A stretch of 64,000 bases of DNA from Symbiodinium natans (taxonomy: Eukaryota; Sar; Dinophyceae; Suessiales; Symbiodiniaceae), in assembly GCA_905221605.1 (NCBI GenBank), contig CAJNDS010002135.1, positions 819,501 through 883,500 of the forward strand, in the 5' to 3' direction. The notes beneath the pieces were generated by a model that ran no database searches, was not told the DNA's origin, and worked only from the letters and a program-made list of their open reading frames with translations. Below are positions 15,759 through 27,695 of the stretch, in pieces. Position 1 is the first letter of the stretch. Each line of letters starts with the position of its first letter. The position numbers and the translations under genes are program-made.

Positions 15759-18240
15759 GCCGTTCAAGGTTTAAGTTTTAGGGTTTTAAGGTTAGGGACC
15801 GAATAAGCCCCAGTAAGCCGAATTCAACTCTACGAAATCTAAAAAAACCCAAATACCCTGGCACCCAAACCGGTTGGAAGCTTGGTACTTAGGGTTTAGG
15901 GTTTAGGATTTAGGGTTTAGGGTTTGGGGTTTGGGGTTTGGGGTGGATTGGTGCTTGGAGCCTCAAAAGAAGAACAGGTCTTGCGTGCGCGGCTTCTTTC
16001 CGCAATTTCGGAGACGGAGGCCTGTCGGACAATTTCAGGGATCGTGGTTTTAGGCCTCAAGGAATCTTGGGGTTTAGGGAGGTTATATGGTCTATACATA
16101 CATGCATACATACATACATGCATACATACATATGATATACATACATACCTACATACACACATACAGACATACATACATACATACCTTTTTGTATGTATAT
16201 GTATATATATATATGTATATATGTAGGGAGGGCCAAAGATGATGGGGGCATTTGGGATTTTAGGCTCCATCGTCTTCGCTTGTGTTTCTCAGTCAGTTGG
16301 GATGCAGGGTTGGCAGGAGCAGCCAATGCATTGTGAACCTCTCCCCCATAGGCCCCTCGCCCCGCCAAATATTAGAAGTCCCACAACTAGTAACTATAGT
16401 AGAGGTACAGAAGTGGTAGAGTATGGTATGGTGCGTACTGCACATGGAAAACAACTCTGGGCGACACGGGAATAGGCTTCTCTCCAGTCAGGAGACCGTG
16501 TTCTTCTTGGTTGGGCTATCGGATTCGGGACGACTCGCCCCTAACCCCTAGTCAGCCGAAACCCTCAGTCCTCAGATCATAAACCCCAAAGCCCAAGCCC
16601 GGAACCCTAAACCCCAATCCCGAACCCTCCGTGCGCAGGGCTTTGGCTTGAGCTGAGCCAACCGCGACTTTCAACTCCGGCGTGGGGAGGTTCATGGCAG
16701 CTTTTGAGAGCCTCAGGATGTTGGGCTGGGGGTTCAGAATTCAAGGGTCTTAGGGCCTTAGGGATCTTAAGCCCGTTAGGATCTTGGGTTTTAGCACTCA
16801 GGGTGTTGTGGGCGGCCACTACCTTATACACACTAAGCCCCAATCCCTCATCCCGAACTTTATAATCCAAAGCCCTACCTGCTCTCTGAAAGCGCGCCTA
16901 TGAGCTTCCAAGGAGCTGACCGGAGCCACAAGACCCATCGGACCCCACAAGGAGTTTGGGATAGGTTTATTGGCACCAGCTGTCAAGCCTTTAGGGCTGT
17001 GGGGCTAACAAGATGCCCAAAACCCATATGTAAATGATGGTACTAATGACTGACCTTTTCCTTGGGCTTTTTCGTGCTCACTTCGCTCTCTCATTCAATT
17101 TGCGCAATCATTCACTTCGTTCTTTCATTTGCAGCTGACTTCGTTCACTGTGTTCACACCTTTCTCATTATCCCGGGCGTACATTCAATCACCAAATATT
17201 ATATGAGGAACGAAGTAAAGATCACAAACGAGAAAATAAGGGCAAAAACTCTATCATATTTTATGCTACAATCATAAGGGCATAAACGTACTGTATTCTT
17301 CTCCTGTCGTAACCCTTGGATTCTTTTGGTTAAAAATAGTGCTTCAAAACGGCTTTCTTGGGCACAGCGTGAATCATACAATTAATGTGTAACCGCAGGA
17401 ATAGACGAACAACAGCATTATAACAAGGAGTAAGAAATGAACGAATAATACGAATTCTAAGAGTTGGAAAGAAGATTTTATGGCCGCCACAAAGGTCCCA
17501 GCTTAGTATATTTTATTGGGTGTTCTTCATTCACTTATTGGGGTCATCATATGTTGTGGGGTTTAGGTAGGGCTTAAGGGGCTTTACAATTAAATTATAT
17601 GTGACCTATAAGGATCCTGTTTACATTTCCCTAAACCCTAAACCCTAAACCCTAAGCCCTAAACCCTAAACCCTAAACCCTAAACACTAAACCGCTGTCG
17701 CGAATCGGGTCCGAACTGTGAAAGTGCGATCCGGCACAAAGACTTGCCGAAGCAGTGAATCCACAACGGCTTGGGGGGGGGGCGGATGCCCGCAGACCCT
17801 AAACCCTAAACCCTAAACCCTAAACCCTAGACCCTAGATTCCCCTCTCTAGGGGTGAGGTAAAAAAAGGGCGAGTTCAGGATATTTGTTCAGGGGCTTTG
17901 GGTTCGGAGACTGTGGGCTGAAGGGTTTAGGGTTTAGGGTTTAGGGTTTAGTGTTTCGGGTTTAAGGCCCCGGGAAGGGAGCTGGAATAGTTGTTTTGCG
18001 GGGCTGGCGGAACATTGGCAGTGAACTCAAAGTTATAGGAAACAGGGTTTATGGTGTAGGGTTTAGGGTTTAAGGTGTAGGCTTTCAGGGCTTTGGGGTT
18101 TCAGGGTTGAGGGTTCCTGCCTCCACCAAGCCGTGCTAATGCACCGAAGGCTTCTGAGGCCTATTTCCCAACGTCGCGACATTCTCCGGGCTTTCCTCCG
18201 ACGTCAGGCCGCTTCAGTATGATTATCTAGAAAAGCGCTC

Positions 18241-18369
18241 ATGGCGTTGCCAAAGCAGATTGCTGGAAGTAGAATGGCTAGACATGGATTCTTAGCCAAG
18301 ACTCTGCTGCCCAAGATTATTCAAATCCTTTCTATGACGCAAGGCCTGACGTTAAGAGGCACTGCCTAG
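18241..18369 (+). CDS. Exon-like island, 42 codons with ATG and stop
   Basis: M-A-L-P-K-Q-I-A-G-S-R-M-A-R-H-G-F... to TAG in a unique block. Codon texture looks protein-like, but there is no splice or family evidence. Confidence 0.25.
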   Translation: MALPKQIAGSRMARHGFLAKTLLPKIIQILSMTQGLTLRGTA

Positions 18370-20297
18370 GGATGTGTTGCCATCCGGTTTCTAAGGGAGC
18401 TACATGGTCCCTTATTATGGTCTCGTACCTTCCTCATGGGTTCTGAAGCGTGGGCCCTAGGGTTTTACAGGGTATAGAAAGGGTATATTTCGGTTCCCCA
18501 ATTAGGGGCCCATAGTAGAGAGTCCCAAACCCCAAACCCCAAACCCTAAACCCTAAACCCTACACCCTAAACCCTAGACCCTGAACCCTGAACCCTGAAC
18601 CCTGAACCCTGAACCCTGAACCCTGAACCCTGAACCCTGAACCCTGAACCCTGAACCCTGAACTGAACCCTGAACCCTAGCCCATTAAGGGCCCATTGTA
18701 AGGGACCATGGGACTGCCCTAAGACGGTTCCAGACATTTCCGCCACGAGCCATGGGGGTGTCTCCAAGTGAAAGGATTGCCATCTCAGGTTCATCGTTGA
18801 GAGGCCTAAAAGGTTTTGGGGGTTTAGGGTTTAGGGTTAGGGTTTAAGCATATTTTCCCCATATACATTCAGTATGCAAATAAGAAACAGATCGAACTGC
18901 CCAGAGTGTCCATTCTAGTTGAAGAGGGCTCCTGTGTAAAACCTAAGCATTAAGCCCTAACCCCGTAACCCACTAAACTCCTAAGCCCTAAACCCTAAAG
19001 TCCTAAGCCCCAAACCACAAACCCCCAAGCCCTAAACCCTAAACCCCTAAACCCCAAACCTGCACGTTTGCGGTGTCGGGCTTCAGGCTTGGAGGGTTGG
19101 GCCCGAGAACGCTGTAAGGCTATAGACCGACTTACCCGAAAAAAAAAAACCTAAACTTACTGACTGCTGGTGCGCAGAAAATGAGGGAATTAGGGGTCCT
19201 ATATATATATATATATACCTATACCCTTTAAGGGATTATATAGGGTACCTCATTCCCCATTCCCTACGAGCCAACAGTAAGTAAATCCCTAAAGCCCTGA
19301 ACTCGGAAGCTCTTTTTCAACCCTTCGAACCTAGGTGTAGAGTTTTACTTTGCTGCCATTGGTGAGTGTATACTATCGTTCCTTCATTGATGAGTGGGTA
19401 TATGTGTATATACATACCTATACCTAAACCCTAAACCCTCAACCCTAAATCTTATGTGTGTGTGTGTGTGTGTACAGGGTGTCTTTTGGGAGATATTGGC
19501 AAGAAATCCCTAACCACCTTTATCCACCTTCCAGCTGGTGGAAGACTTTTCGTTGCAGGCAGGTAGCCCTAAAGGGTCTAGGGTTTTGGGTTTAGGGTTC
19601 TAAACTCTCAACCCTAAATCATGAACATCCAGCAAACATCTAACTGTAGAGTTGAAGCCCGAAACCCTGTCGTGTGCGGAAAGCCGTTTGGGGTGTACGG
19701 TTGACGTGTTGTGTCTGGGTTCAATTGGTTGTGTTCAGATTAAGGATTCCAGTTTTCTGCTCAGAGCTTTCGCATTTATCCCTGTGGCATGCAGGTTTCA
19801 GGGTTGAATTCGGGTTTATGGTTTAGGGTTTAGGGTTAATTAGGGCTCAGGGTTTAGGTTTTGACTGGGGTTTAGGGTTTAGTTAGGGTTCGGGGTTTAG
19901 TTTTTCGGGTTTAGGGTTTATGCCTTTGCTGGCGCCCAGGCCGACCCATCGACGAGGCCTGCAAAGACATGTAAACCCGAAACCAACCCTCCCCTAGGCT
20001 CAGATGCGTTATGTCCCAAGAGGCCCTCAACCTGAGCTCTCAATCACCCTAAACCCTAAACCCTAAACCCTAAACCCTGAACCCTAAACCCTAAACCCTA
20101 AACCCTGAACCCTAAACCCTAAACCCTAAACCCTGAACCCTACACCCTGAACCCTAAATACACTGGGCTCGTCATCCAAGTCAAGGCTTAAGGGGGTCTG
20201 GGGCTCTTCATCTACTAGCCCGCTGAGCTCTACACCCTAAACCCTACAGTAAACCCTAAATCCTGGACAGGCGCGCGCCCCACACACGCGCTTCCAG

Positions 20298-20340
20298 CTG
20301 CATTCGGAGTCAGTTCTCGCCAAGGCGCACTCCCTGCACC
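20298..20340 (+). CDS. Exon-like island after CCAG acceptor
   Basis: Following TTCCAG the frame reads L-H-S-E-S-V-L-A-K-A-H-S-L-H before another telomere-like array. Short; could be part of a repeat-riddled gene. Confidence 0.25.
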
Positions 20341-20738
20341 TTAGAGTTTAGGGCTTTAGGGTTTAGGGTTTAGGGTCTAGGGTCCCCCGAAGAGTGCTGT
20401 TCATCAAAGGGCTCAGCGGGGAGTCCCTCAGACCGCTTGGATTAGATGCCCTGAGGTTTGGGGTTTTGGCTGTTAGGGCTTTGCTGGGGTATCCTGAGCC
20501 CCCCCCCCCAGACCCTGAACCCTGAACACAGACAGGGTTTGGTTTAGGGTTTCGGGTTTAAGGTTTAAGGTTTAGGGTTTAGGGTTGAGAGGGATCAGGG
20601 ACGAAGTGCTGTACGAAGCATGGGGCTGGGATTTTAAGCTGACAACGTCCAATGCAACGCAGCACTGTTGGCACCCAATCCGCAACTTGATTCCTAATCA
20701 CGAAAAACCCCACACTGCAAGAATGCGCAATCAATCAA

Positions 20739-20833
20739 CTAGGACCGGGAGTAGGCCCTTCTTTTTCCTGTTTAGGGTTGGGGTTAAAACCCAAAATGGT
20801 ACCCTTTTATTCCCAGGTTACTCCCGGGTCTAG
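20739..20833. mobile_element. Inverted-repeat element, CTAGGACC family (copy 1)
   Basis: It starts CTAGGACCGGGAGTAGGCCC and ends GGTTACTCCCGGGTCTAG, which are imperfect inverted repeats of one another. About 95 bp, no ORF. Confidence 0.6.
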
Positions 20834-21093
20834 TTAACTTCCAAAAACAAACACAGGCTCAGATCAGGCAAATGTTGCCCTCCATTTTCCACGGGCCTAC
20901 GCAAACCCCAACCCCAGAACCCCTAAACTCCAAAATGCCCTAAACCCGCACCACCCTAAACCCCAAGCCCTGAACGCCTAAACTCCAGAAACCCCTAAGC
21001 CCCAAACTCTGAACCTTCAACCCCAAAACCCCCACAACCCCAAACCCTAAAGCCTAAACCCTAGGCCCTAAACCCTAAACCCTAAACCCCTTG

Positions 21094-21180
21094 ACGGAGG
21101 TGTCCGGTCACGCCCCGGCCGATTTTGTCGTCTGCGCAGAAGTCCAGGGCATCGGTGGGCAGGCCCAAGCGCCGTCACTA
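21094..21180 (+). CDS. Exon-like island
   Basis: GC-rich unique block reading T-E-V-S-G-H-A-P-A-D-F-V-V-C-A-E-V-Q-G-I before a partial CTAGGACCC-family element (start 21179). No family recognised. Confidence 0.3.
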
Positions 21181-21438
21181 GGACCCAGAGTGGGGCCGGC
21201 CCGGAGTCCCTTTTTTTAAAGGGTTTAGGGGTCTAGGGGTTTAGGGGTTTAGGGGTTTAGGGGTATAGGGGTATAGGGGTTTAGGGGTTTAGGGGTTTAG
21301 GGGTCTAGGGTTTAGGGTTTAGGGTAACTAGGACCCAGAGTAGGCCCTTATTTCCCTTTAAGGGTTTAGGCTCCCTTATAAGGCCCCAGGGTTTAGGGTT
21401 TGGGGTTTAGGGGTTTAGGGGTTTAGGGCTTAGGGTAG

Positions 21439-21549
21439 CTAGGACCCAGAGTAGGCCCTTATTCCCTTCGTTTACTGTTTAGGTTCCCTTAGAATCCCCT
21501 TTCAACCAAAACGGGCACCTTTTTATTCCTAGGTTACTCTTGGGCCTAG
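21439..21549. mobile_element. Inverted-repeat element, CTAGGACC family (copy 2)
   Basis: About 111 bp from CTAGGACCCAGAGTAGGCCC to GGTTACTCTTGGGCCTAG, with the shared inner blocks GGTTCCCTTA and GGGCACC. Truncated relatives start at 21179 and 21330. Confidence 0.7.
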
Positions 21550-23709
21550 GCTATGGGCTCAACGACCTGTAGGGTTTAGGGTTTTAGGGCGAATTCGAGT
21601 CGGCCCTTATTCCGTTTTTGTAGGGTTTAGGGTTAGGGATTAGGTTTCAGGGTTTAGGGTTTAGGGTTTTTGGGAAAATTATAGGGTCTTGGGTCCAGGG
21701 TCTTGGCTTTTCGGGTTTCCGGATTGTAGGGTTAATGAATGACCTGCGGTTGCTGGATGAAGGACCCTAAATTACAATAATTAAAGCCTCAACACCAAAA
21801 ACCCTAATTAACCCTCAACCCTAATCCCTAAACCCCAAACCGGGCGGAGGGTCTAGGGCACCAACTGGGCAAGAATCAGGGTTCAGGGTTTAATTAGGGG
21901 TTAGGGTTTAGTTTAGGGTTTAGGGTTTAGGGTTCAGGGTTTAGGGTTTAGGGTTTAGGGTTTAGGGTTCAGAGTTTAGGGTTTCGGGTTACGGGTTTAG
22001 GGTTTAGGGCAAGCCCTACAGCTAAAGCCTTCTAGGTTGTTGTGGGAACCCCGGATGGACTCAGAAGTAGAGTTGGTACCCTCAGAATGAGGGTAGGATT
22101 CCGATGTACTGCTGTCCTCAGGGTCCCGAAACCCCAAACCCCAAACCCCAAACCCCAAACCCGAAACCCTAAACCCCAAACCCCAAACCCCAAACCCCAA
22201 ACCCCAAACCCTAAACCCTAAACGAAACCCAGTAATCCGCGGTACCCAGCTGAGAGGCTTTCTTGATCCAGAACACTCGTATCAAGCCAGAGTGGCTCAC
22301 CGAGCTTGCGTGCCCTGGCTTGCGTGTACCTACTGTAGGGTTTAAGGTTTTAGGGTTTAGGGTTTAGGGTTTAGAGTTTAGGGTTTCGGGTCTAGGGGTT
22401 AGGGGTTTAGGGCACCCAGAGAGACCCACTCGGACAATGTCCAAGCAGGGCAGGTTCAAGGGTTTAGGGTTTAGGGTCCCCCCGCCCCGCCCAAGTGAAT
22501 ATGGCATACGTGTGTCTTTTTGGGGGTGGTAATTCGGGGTTTCTTGAAGGTTCTGACCCTCAACCCTAAATCCCAAGGTGGGCCGGGACTGAAAATCCAC
22601 AAGGCTTTAGAGTTTAGGCTTCAGGATTTGGGGTTTGGGGTTCAGCCAGCCACCATATAAACCCTAAACCCTAATCACACAGTCATACTGTTGCGGACCA
22701 TTCATCAAGCTCCCGCTGTACGAAGTTTTTTTTTTTTTTTTTTTGGGGGGGGGGGGGGTGTCAGAGTGTATGGATTAGTGGCTTAGTCAGAGTGTTGGAT
22801 GTCGCATGTCAAGGTGGAAGGGTTCAGAATTTTGGGCTTGGCTTTGCTTTGGGTCAATACAGATACGATACCTCCTGCTTATACGTTCCACTCTCACGCC
22901 CTCGGGGCTCAGGGTTTTTAGGGCTTAGGGCTTAGGGCCTAGGGTTTAGGGTTTAGGGTTTAGTGAGCCTTTCGTCTTACCAGGCCGCACTACTTCAAGC
23001 AGGTTCGTGCGGGTGAAGCCAGACAGGACTTGTGAGAGCTGGCAGCCACACGTAAGACCCCCTACTGGATGTCATGCTTTAGGAACCACAAGCCCCATTC
23101 ACCCTGAACCCCCAAACCCCGAAACCCAAGCCCCAAAACCCTGAACCTTGCTCGAGCGTGTGTCGGAGGTGTGACTTGCTAAGGCTTGGGGCCTAAGCCC
23201 GAACCCCGCAAACCCCAGGCCCCAAGCCCATCCTAAGCCCTAAACCCTGAGCCCCAAACCCCAAGCCCCAAACCCTAAACCCTCAACCCTAATCCCTAAA
23301 CCGAAACCGTAAACCCTAATCCTTACATCCCAACCCCCCAACCCCTAAACCCTAAACCCTAAACCCTAAATCCCCAAATCCCCAAACCCTGAAGCTCGGA
23401 GTTTCCTGTCCCAAAAACCCTGAAGCGACCGAAGCCCGGGAGTCCCAAGCCGCTGTTGGACAAAGAGGAGCCAGGCTTCTGAAGGGTTTAGGGTTTAGGG
23501 TTTAGGGTTTAGGGTTTAGGGTTTAGGGTTTAGGGTTTAGGGTTTAGGGTTTAGGGTAACTTTAGGGTGTTCGGGTTGAGGGTTGAGAGGATATGTTTAG
23601 GGCTTGTAGAGTGTGGGGGTGCCGCTGCTCTGGAGATGCGTAGCATGACAGCTTGCTTTGCTGAGAGCTTCTCTACTTTAGGTTCGGCCCCAAACCCTAA
23701 ACCCCCCTG

Positions 23710-23815
23710 CATAGGGGGTACCTTATTGGGGGCCTTATTAGTACAAAGGGATCCCTACTCTTTGGGGTCTATATTTGGGGTCCCTTATTTTACGTAAACC
23801 CCCATGTGAGCAAGA
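23710..23815. mobile_element. Short inverted-repeat element, GGGGGT/ACCCCC ends (copy 2)
   Basis: Starts CATAGGGGGTACCTTATT and ends AAACCCCCATG; related to 15653-15758 along its length. Confidence 0.5.
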
Positions 23816-25328
23816 GCATCGTGAGCTTGACTCCAATGCACGTTAGTGGTTAAAGCTGGGTTCCGTTCACCTCCATTCACCAAAAAGCACCCTAAACCCT
23901 GAATCCCAAGCCATAAAGGCACTATAAGCGCCCACAGCCCAATTTGCCCAATAGATCATGCAAGCTCCCCCCCCCCTCAGCCCTAGAGGACATGCCCTAC
24001 AATCCCTGTAGCCCTACAAGCCCTATAACCCTGACAAGCCCTACCGCCCTCAACTACAAGTCCTATCAGCCCTAGTCCTCTAAAGCCCTACCAGCACTGC
24101 CGGCCCTAAATAGCCCTAAACCCTAAACCCTGAACCCCAAGCCCTAAACCCCAAACCTCAAACCCTGAACCGCCTTCGCCGGGCTCCAACAAATCTCACT
24201 AGCCGCGGTGGGGAGCGCGGCCGAGCGAAGGCGCACGCTTGAAGGGGCTTTTTGTGGGGGGGTGGGGGGGCGGGGTTTGGGGTTTGGGGTTTAGGTTTTA
24301 GGGGTTAGGGGTTTAGGGTTCGGGGTTTAGCGTTTAGGGTTTAGGGCTTACCCTAAGCCCTAAAATGTGTAACAACCTGGCTTTTGTTTTTAGGTTTTGG
24401 GCAATTATTTTCAGTATTTTGGGGAGTTTAGGTGGGGTTTAGTTTCGGGTTAGGGTTGGATAAGAGGGCTTTTCCGGGAGCCGAGGGCTCTGGGCCCTCG
24501 TTCTGTCTTGCGGGGTTCAGGAAGCACTGGACCCGAAACCCTAAACCCCAAACCCTAAACCCTAAACCCTAAACCTGAAGTTGCGAGGCACGCCGGCGAC
24601 CTCGCCACTATGGCTCCACGGCCGGGAGATGGATGGTTGGGTTCAGGGCTGTACTTGGAGTTTTAACCCAAGTAGGGTTTAGGGTCTAGGGTTTAGGGTA
24701 ACCTACTGCGTATAAGTACAGTTATGATTGGGGTTATTAAGTAGCCATGAACCTCCAAGTAGCCTTGTAGGATTCAGGGTTTAGGGCCTTGGGGTTCCAG
24801 GTGGCTTAGAGACCGGTTGCGTTCAGGGTATCCCCTAAACCTAAACCCTAAACCCTAAACACTAAACACTAAACCAGTTCTAACAGGGGATCTTGGGCCT
24901 TTCTTTTGCTAAGCTTCTACACACCCTGAGATGTTAGCCCGCATGCAGGGTGCAGGGTTTAGGGGGGCTTAGGTGCTTTATGGTTTCGGGTACAGGGGGT
25001 TAAAGCTCAGAGCCTCCTAGAGACCTGGGCCCCAAATCCATCAACAGCTGGAGCCCCCATCTGGAAAGAAATCTTCTTCGGCCCCGGTGTCACCCACATG
25101 AGCCCAGGACTCGAACTGTTCCATCCTAAACCCTAAACCCTAAACCCTAAATAGGACCCCCCCCTAAGCCCCTAGGAGGCCGCCCCTAAACCTGTAAGAG
25201 CCCCGCCTGGAAGCCGAAAGAACCCTGAACTTGGAGCTTAAGGTGGAGGGTTCAGGGTTTACAGGGTTTCGGGTTTAGGAAAACCCTTATCAACCCCCCT
25301 TCCCCCCCCCCCCCCCCGGCTTCTTTTA

Positions 25329-25435
25329 AATTTGGGTTTAGGGTTTAGGGTTTAGGGTTTAGGGTTTAGGGTTTAGGGTTTAGGGTTTAGGGTTTAGGGT
25401 TTAGGGTTTAGGGTTTAGGGTTTAGGGTTTAGGGA
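25329..25435 (+). repeat. Near-perfect TTTAGGG array
   Basis: About 15 uninterrupted heptamers, preceded by a poly-C run. Confidence 0.95.
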
Positions 25436-26517
25436 TTGGAAAATCCCACAAGCGTAATGGGCCTCCAGACCCTCTAGCACCTTCCTGGGCGCCGAGGTTA
25501 GCCAAGGCCAAGGCGCGCGACACTGGGCGGGTGGACTTCAGAGAGACGTTTAGGGTTTAAGGTTTAGGGCTTAGAGAACTTGAGTGAATTCTAGGGTTTC
25601 GGGGTTCATGGGGCCTTCTTCGACGGGTTTATGACGTGGTTGGCCCCTGAGACAAACCACGCCAAGACTGCAGGACGAAACAAAAGCTGAACCCTGAACA
25701 GGGTTTAGGGTATAGGGTTTAGGGTTTAGGGTTTAGGGTTTAGACTGTAGGGCTGAGGGCTTCCTAAATCCCAGCATTGCAGCTTTGGGGTTTAAGGTTT
25801 TGAGGGTTTTGAGTGCTGTTGAGGTGGTTCAGGGCAACCCTGCAGCCCTCAACACTCAGCTCTCCCAACCAGGCGTATATACACACTAAAACCTGAACCC
25901 TGAACCCCAAACCCTAAACCCTAAACCCTAAACCCTAAACCCTGAGGCCCTAAACCCTGAGGCCCTAAACCCTGAACCCTCAATCCTAAATCCTAAACCC
26001 TAAACCCTAAACCCTAAACCCCTGCGCAGGTGGCCATGAAGGCTTTTCTGGCACTCCGCTTTGGAAGATTAGAGAGCAGCCGTGGCCCTGGGTGACTATG
26101 GGAGGGTTCAGGGTTTAGGGTTTAGGGTTCAGGGTTTAGGGTTTAGGGTTTAGGGGTTTAGGGTTTAGGGTTTAGGGTTTAGGGGTTTAGGGGTTTAGGG
26201 GTTTAGGGGTTTAGGGTTTAGGGTTTAGGGGTCTTGGCGTGGTTGGGGTTGAGGGCTCAGTTGCGATACTCCGGGCAAAGCCTTGGTTCAAGCGCCCCTT
26301 TCCCAGGACCGGCCCGGGACCCGAAAGCTCTGACAACCCGACAACCCAAAAGCTTACACCCTAAGACCCCAAAGCCTTAAGAACCCTACAAAGACCCAGG
26401 ATAGTTCCCTATTCCCTTGTTTGAAGGTTTTAGGGTTTAGTGTTCAGGGCAACACGGACCCAGGGTTTAGCGTTTAGGGTTTGGGGTTTAGGGTTCAGGG
26501 TTTAGAGCTAGGACCCA

Positions 26518-26621
26518 GAGTAGGCCCTGTTTCCCCTTCTTTTGGGGTCCAGCCTCCCTTATACACGGCCCCTTTAAGCCAAAAAGGCCACCCCTTGTGT
26601 TCCTGGGCTACTCTGGGGTCC
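26518..26621. mobile_element. Inverted-repeat element, CTAGGACC family (copy 3)
   Basis: Starts CTAGGACCCAGAGTAGGCCC; the 3' end GGGCTACTCTGGGGTC is a degenerate inverted copy. Same inner CTCCCTTA / GGCCACCCC order as other copies. Confidence 0.6.
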
Positions 26622-27074
26622 AAAGACGCTAAGACCCTGATGCCTGGCATCCCAGAGCCTGCCCTTAGGGTTTAGGGTTTAGGGTTTAGGGTTTAGGGTT
26701 TAGGGTTTAGGGTTTAGGGTTTAGGGTTTAGGGTTTAGGGTTTAGGGTTTAGGGTTAGGGTTTAGGGCCACCCCCCCCCCCCCCCCCCCCCGCCCCTCCC
26801 CCCCCATCCCAGTCGCTGAGGGTTTACTAAGCACGAAACACCAAACCCGAAACCCTAAACCCTAACTAAAGCGCTAGACCCAGCAGGAAAGTGGGGGACT
26901 TAGGTCTTTTTAGCGTTCAGGGTTTAGGTTTAGGGTTTCGGTTTTGGGGCTTGGGGCCTCATGTCCTAAACCCCATAAATCCTCTGCACCGGGCCCAACC
27001 GACCCAACGCCCTCAACCCTAAGCCTCTCAGCCCTACAGTCCTAAGCCTTAAAACCCCAAGGCCCTAAACCCTA

Positions 27075-27303
27075 TACGGGGGGCAACCGAAGGAGGACAA
27101 GAAACAAAACAGTCAACCCCAACAGAAGCCCTTAATACCCCTGGAACAACCAACAACCGAACAACAAGACCCCAAACCAAGGGCACACTTTTTACGAAAC
27201 CTTTGACCGCTTTGGTCATGGCTTGAGCCAAAGATTACCGGGTTCATTGACCCTTCAACTTCCAATACCAACTCCTTTCTACAATACCAATTGCAGCTCC
27301 GCA
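27075..27303 (-). repeat. 3' LTR
   Basis: In sense direction it begins TGCGGAGC directly after the purine tract and ends CCCCGTA. Nearly identical to 36771-36998. It contains TTTGGCTCAAG (27222-27232, reverse strand). Confidence 0.93.
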
Positions 27304-27315
27304 CTCCCCCTGTCC
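27304..27315 (-). other. Polypurine tract
   Basis: Sense strand GACAGGGGGAG immediately upstream of the 3' LTR, the expected plus-strand primer site. Confidence 0.75.
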
Positions 27316-27488
27316 TAGGATTTCCTAGGACACATTGGAGGTGCAGATCTTTGGCCAAAAACCGCCATTTAGGCAGCAGCCAGCTGCTTGAAATGCACAT
27401 TGTGGTTTAACGTCTTCCAGGACGAACCTTCAGCTCATTGGCTGAATCCTTTACCATTGAGGATTTCTTCACCTCGCACTTGGAAAAT

Positions 27489-27695
27489 TCACGTTCCAGC
27501 GGCTCGTTCCTCACCAAGGAACTCAGCATTCACCACCCAGCCATCCTTGAGGCAATGCTTACAAAGCGTCTTAGCTCTGAGCTGTGAATATCGCAGAACA
27601 TCACAGTCACTGCTTGCGTGCATACAGTTCCCACCCACTGTTGTATACAAAGTGGCACTCGCAGGAATAACCACCGCTTTCTGATCCACAGCCAT
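27489..27695 (-). CDS. Retrotransposon C-terminal Cys/His segment (frame-shifted from pol)
   Basis: Sixty-eight residues in the frame -1 to the preceding pol ORF. The core reads G-N-C-M-H-A-S-S-D-C-D-V-L ... L-C-K-H-C-L, a pattern of Cys/His pairs suggesting metal binding. The pol ORF continues past this point in another frame with unconvincing sequence, so I infer that the true product shifts frame near 27690, either by an indel or recoding. The TTG-derived start is not meaningful. Confidence 0.5.
   Translation of the reverse strand: MAVDQKAVVIPASATLYTTVGGNCMHASSDCDVLRYSQLRAKTLCKHCLKDGWVVNAEFLGEERAAGT

Larger units (their letters stand above)
14880..27074. repeat. Mosaic of interstitial telomere-like arrays (TTTAGGG/CCCTAAA) and short unique blocks
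   Basis: Arrays of 3-18 heptamers alternate with unique blocks of about 50-400 bp. Orientation flips many times, so this is not a chromosome end. Variants (CCCTGAA, CCCCAAA, CCCTAAG) are frequent. Longer clean arrays are at 23485-23556, 25329-25435 and 26667-26767. CCCTGAA dominates at 18580-18675. Simple repeats include (CATA)n at 16097-16180 and poly-C runs near 26770. The quiet AT-richer block 17000-17600 has no array and no gene I can support. Exon-like islands and inverted-repeat elements are listed separately. Confidence 0.9.

Noticed and set aside
27049-27231. Short ORFs in the LTRs (also 36732-36926)
   Set aside because: They start at a TTG in the LTR and run into flanking repeat or the PBS; they are chance frames.
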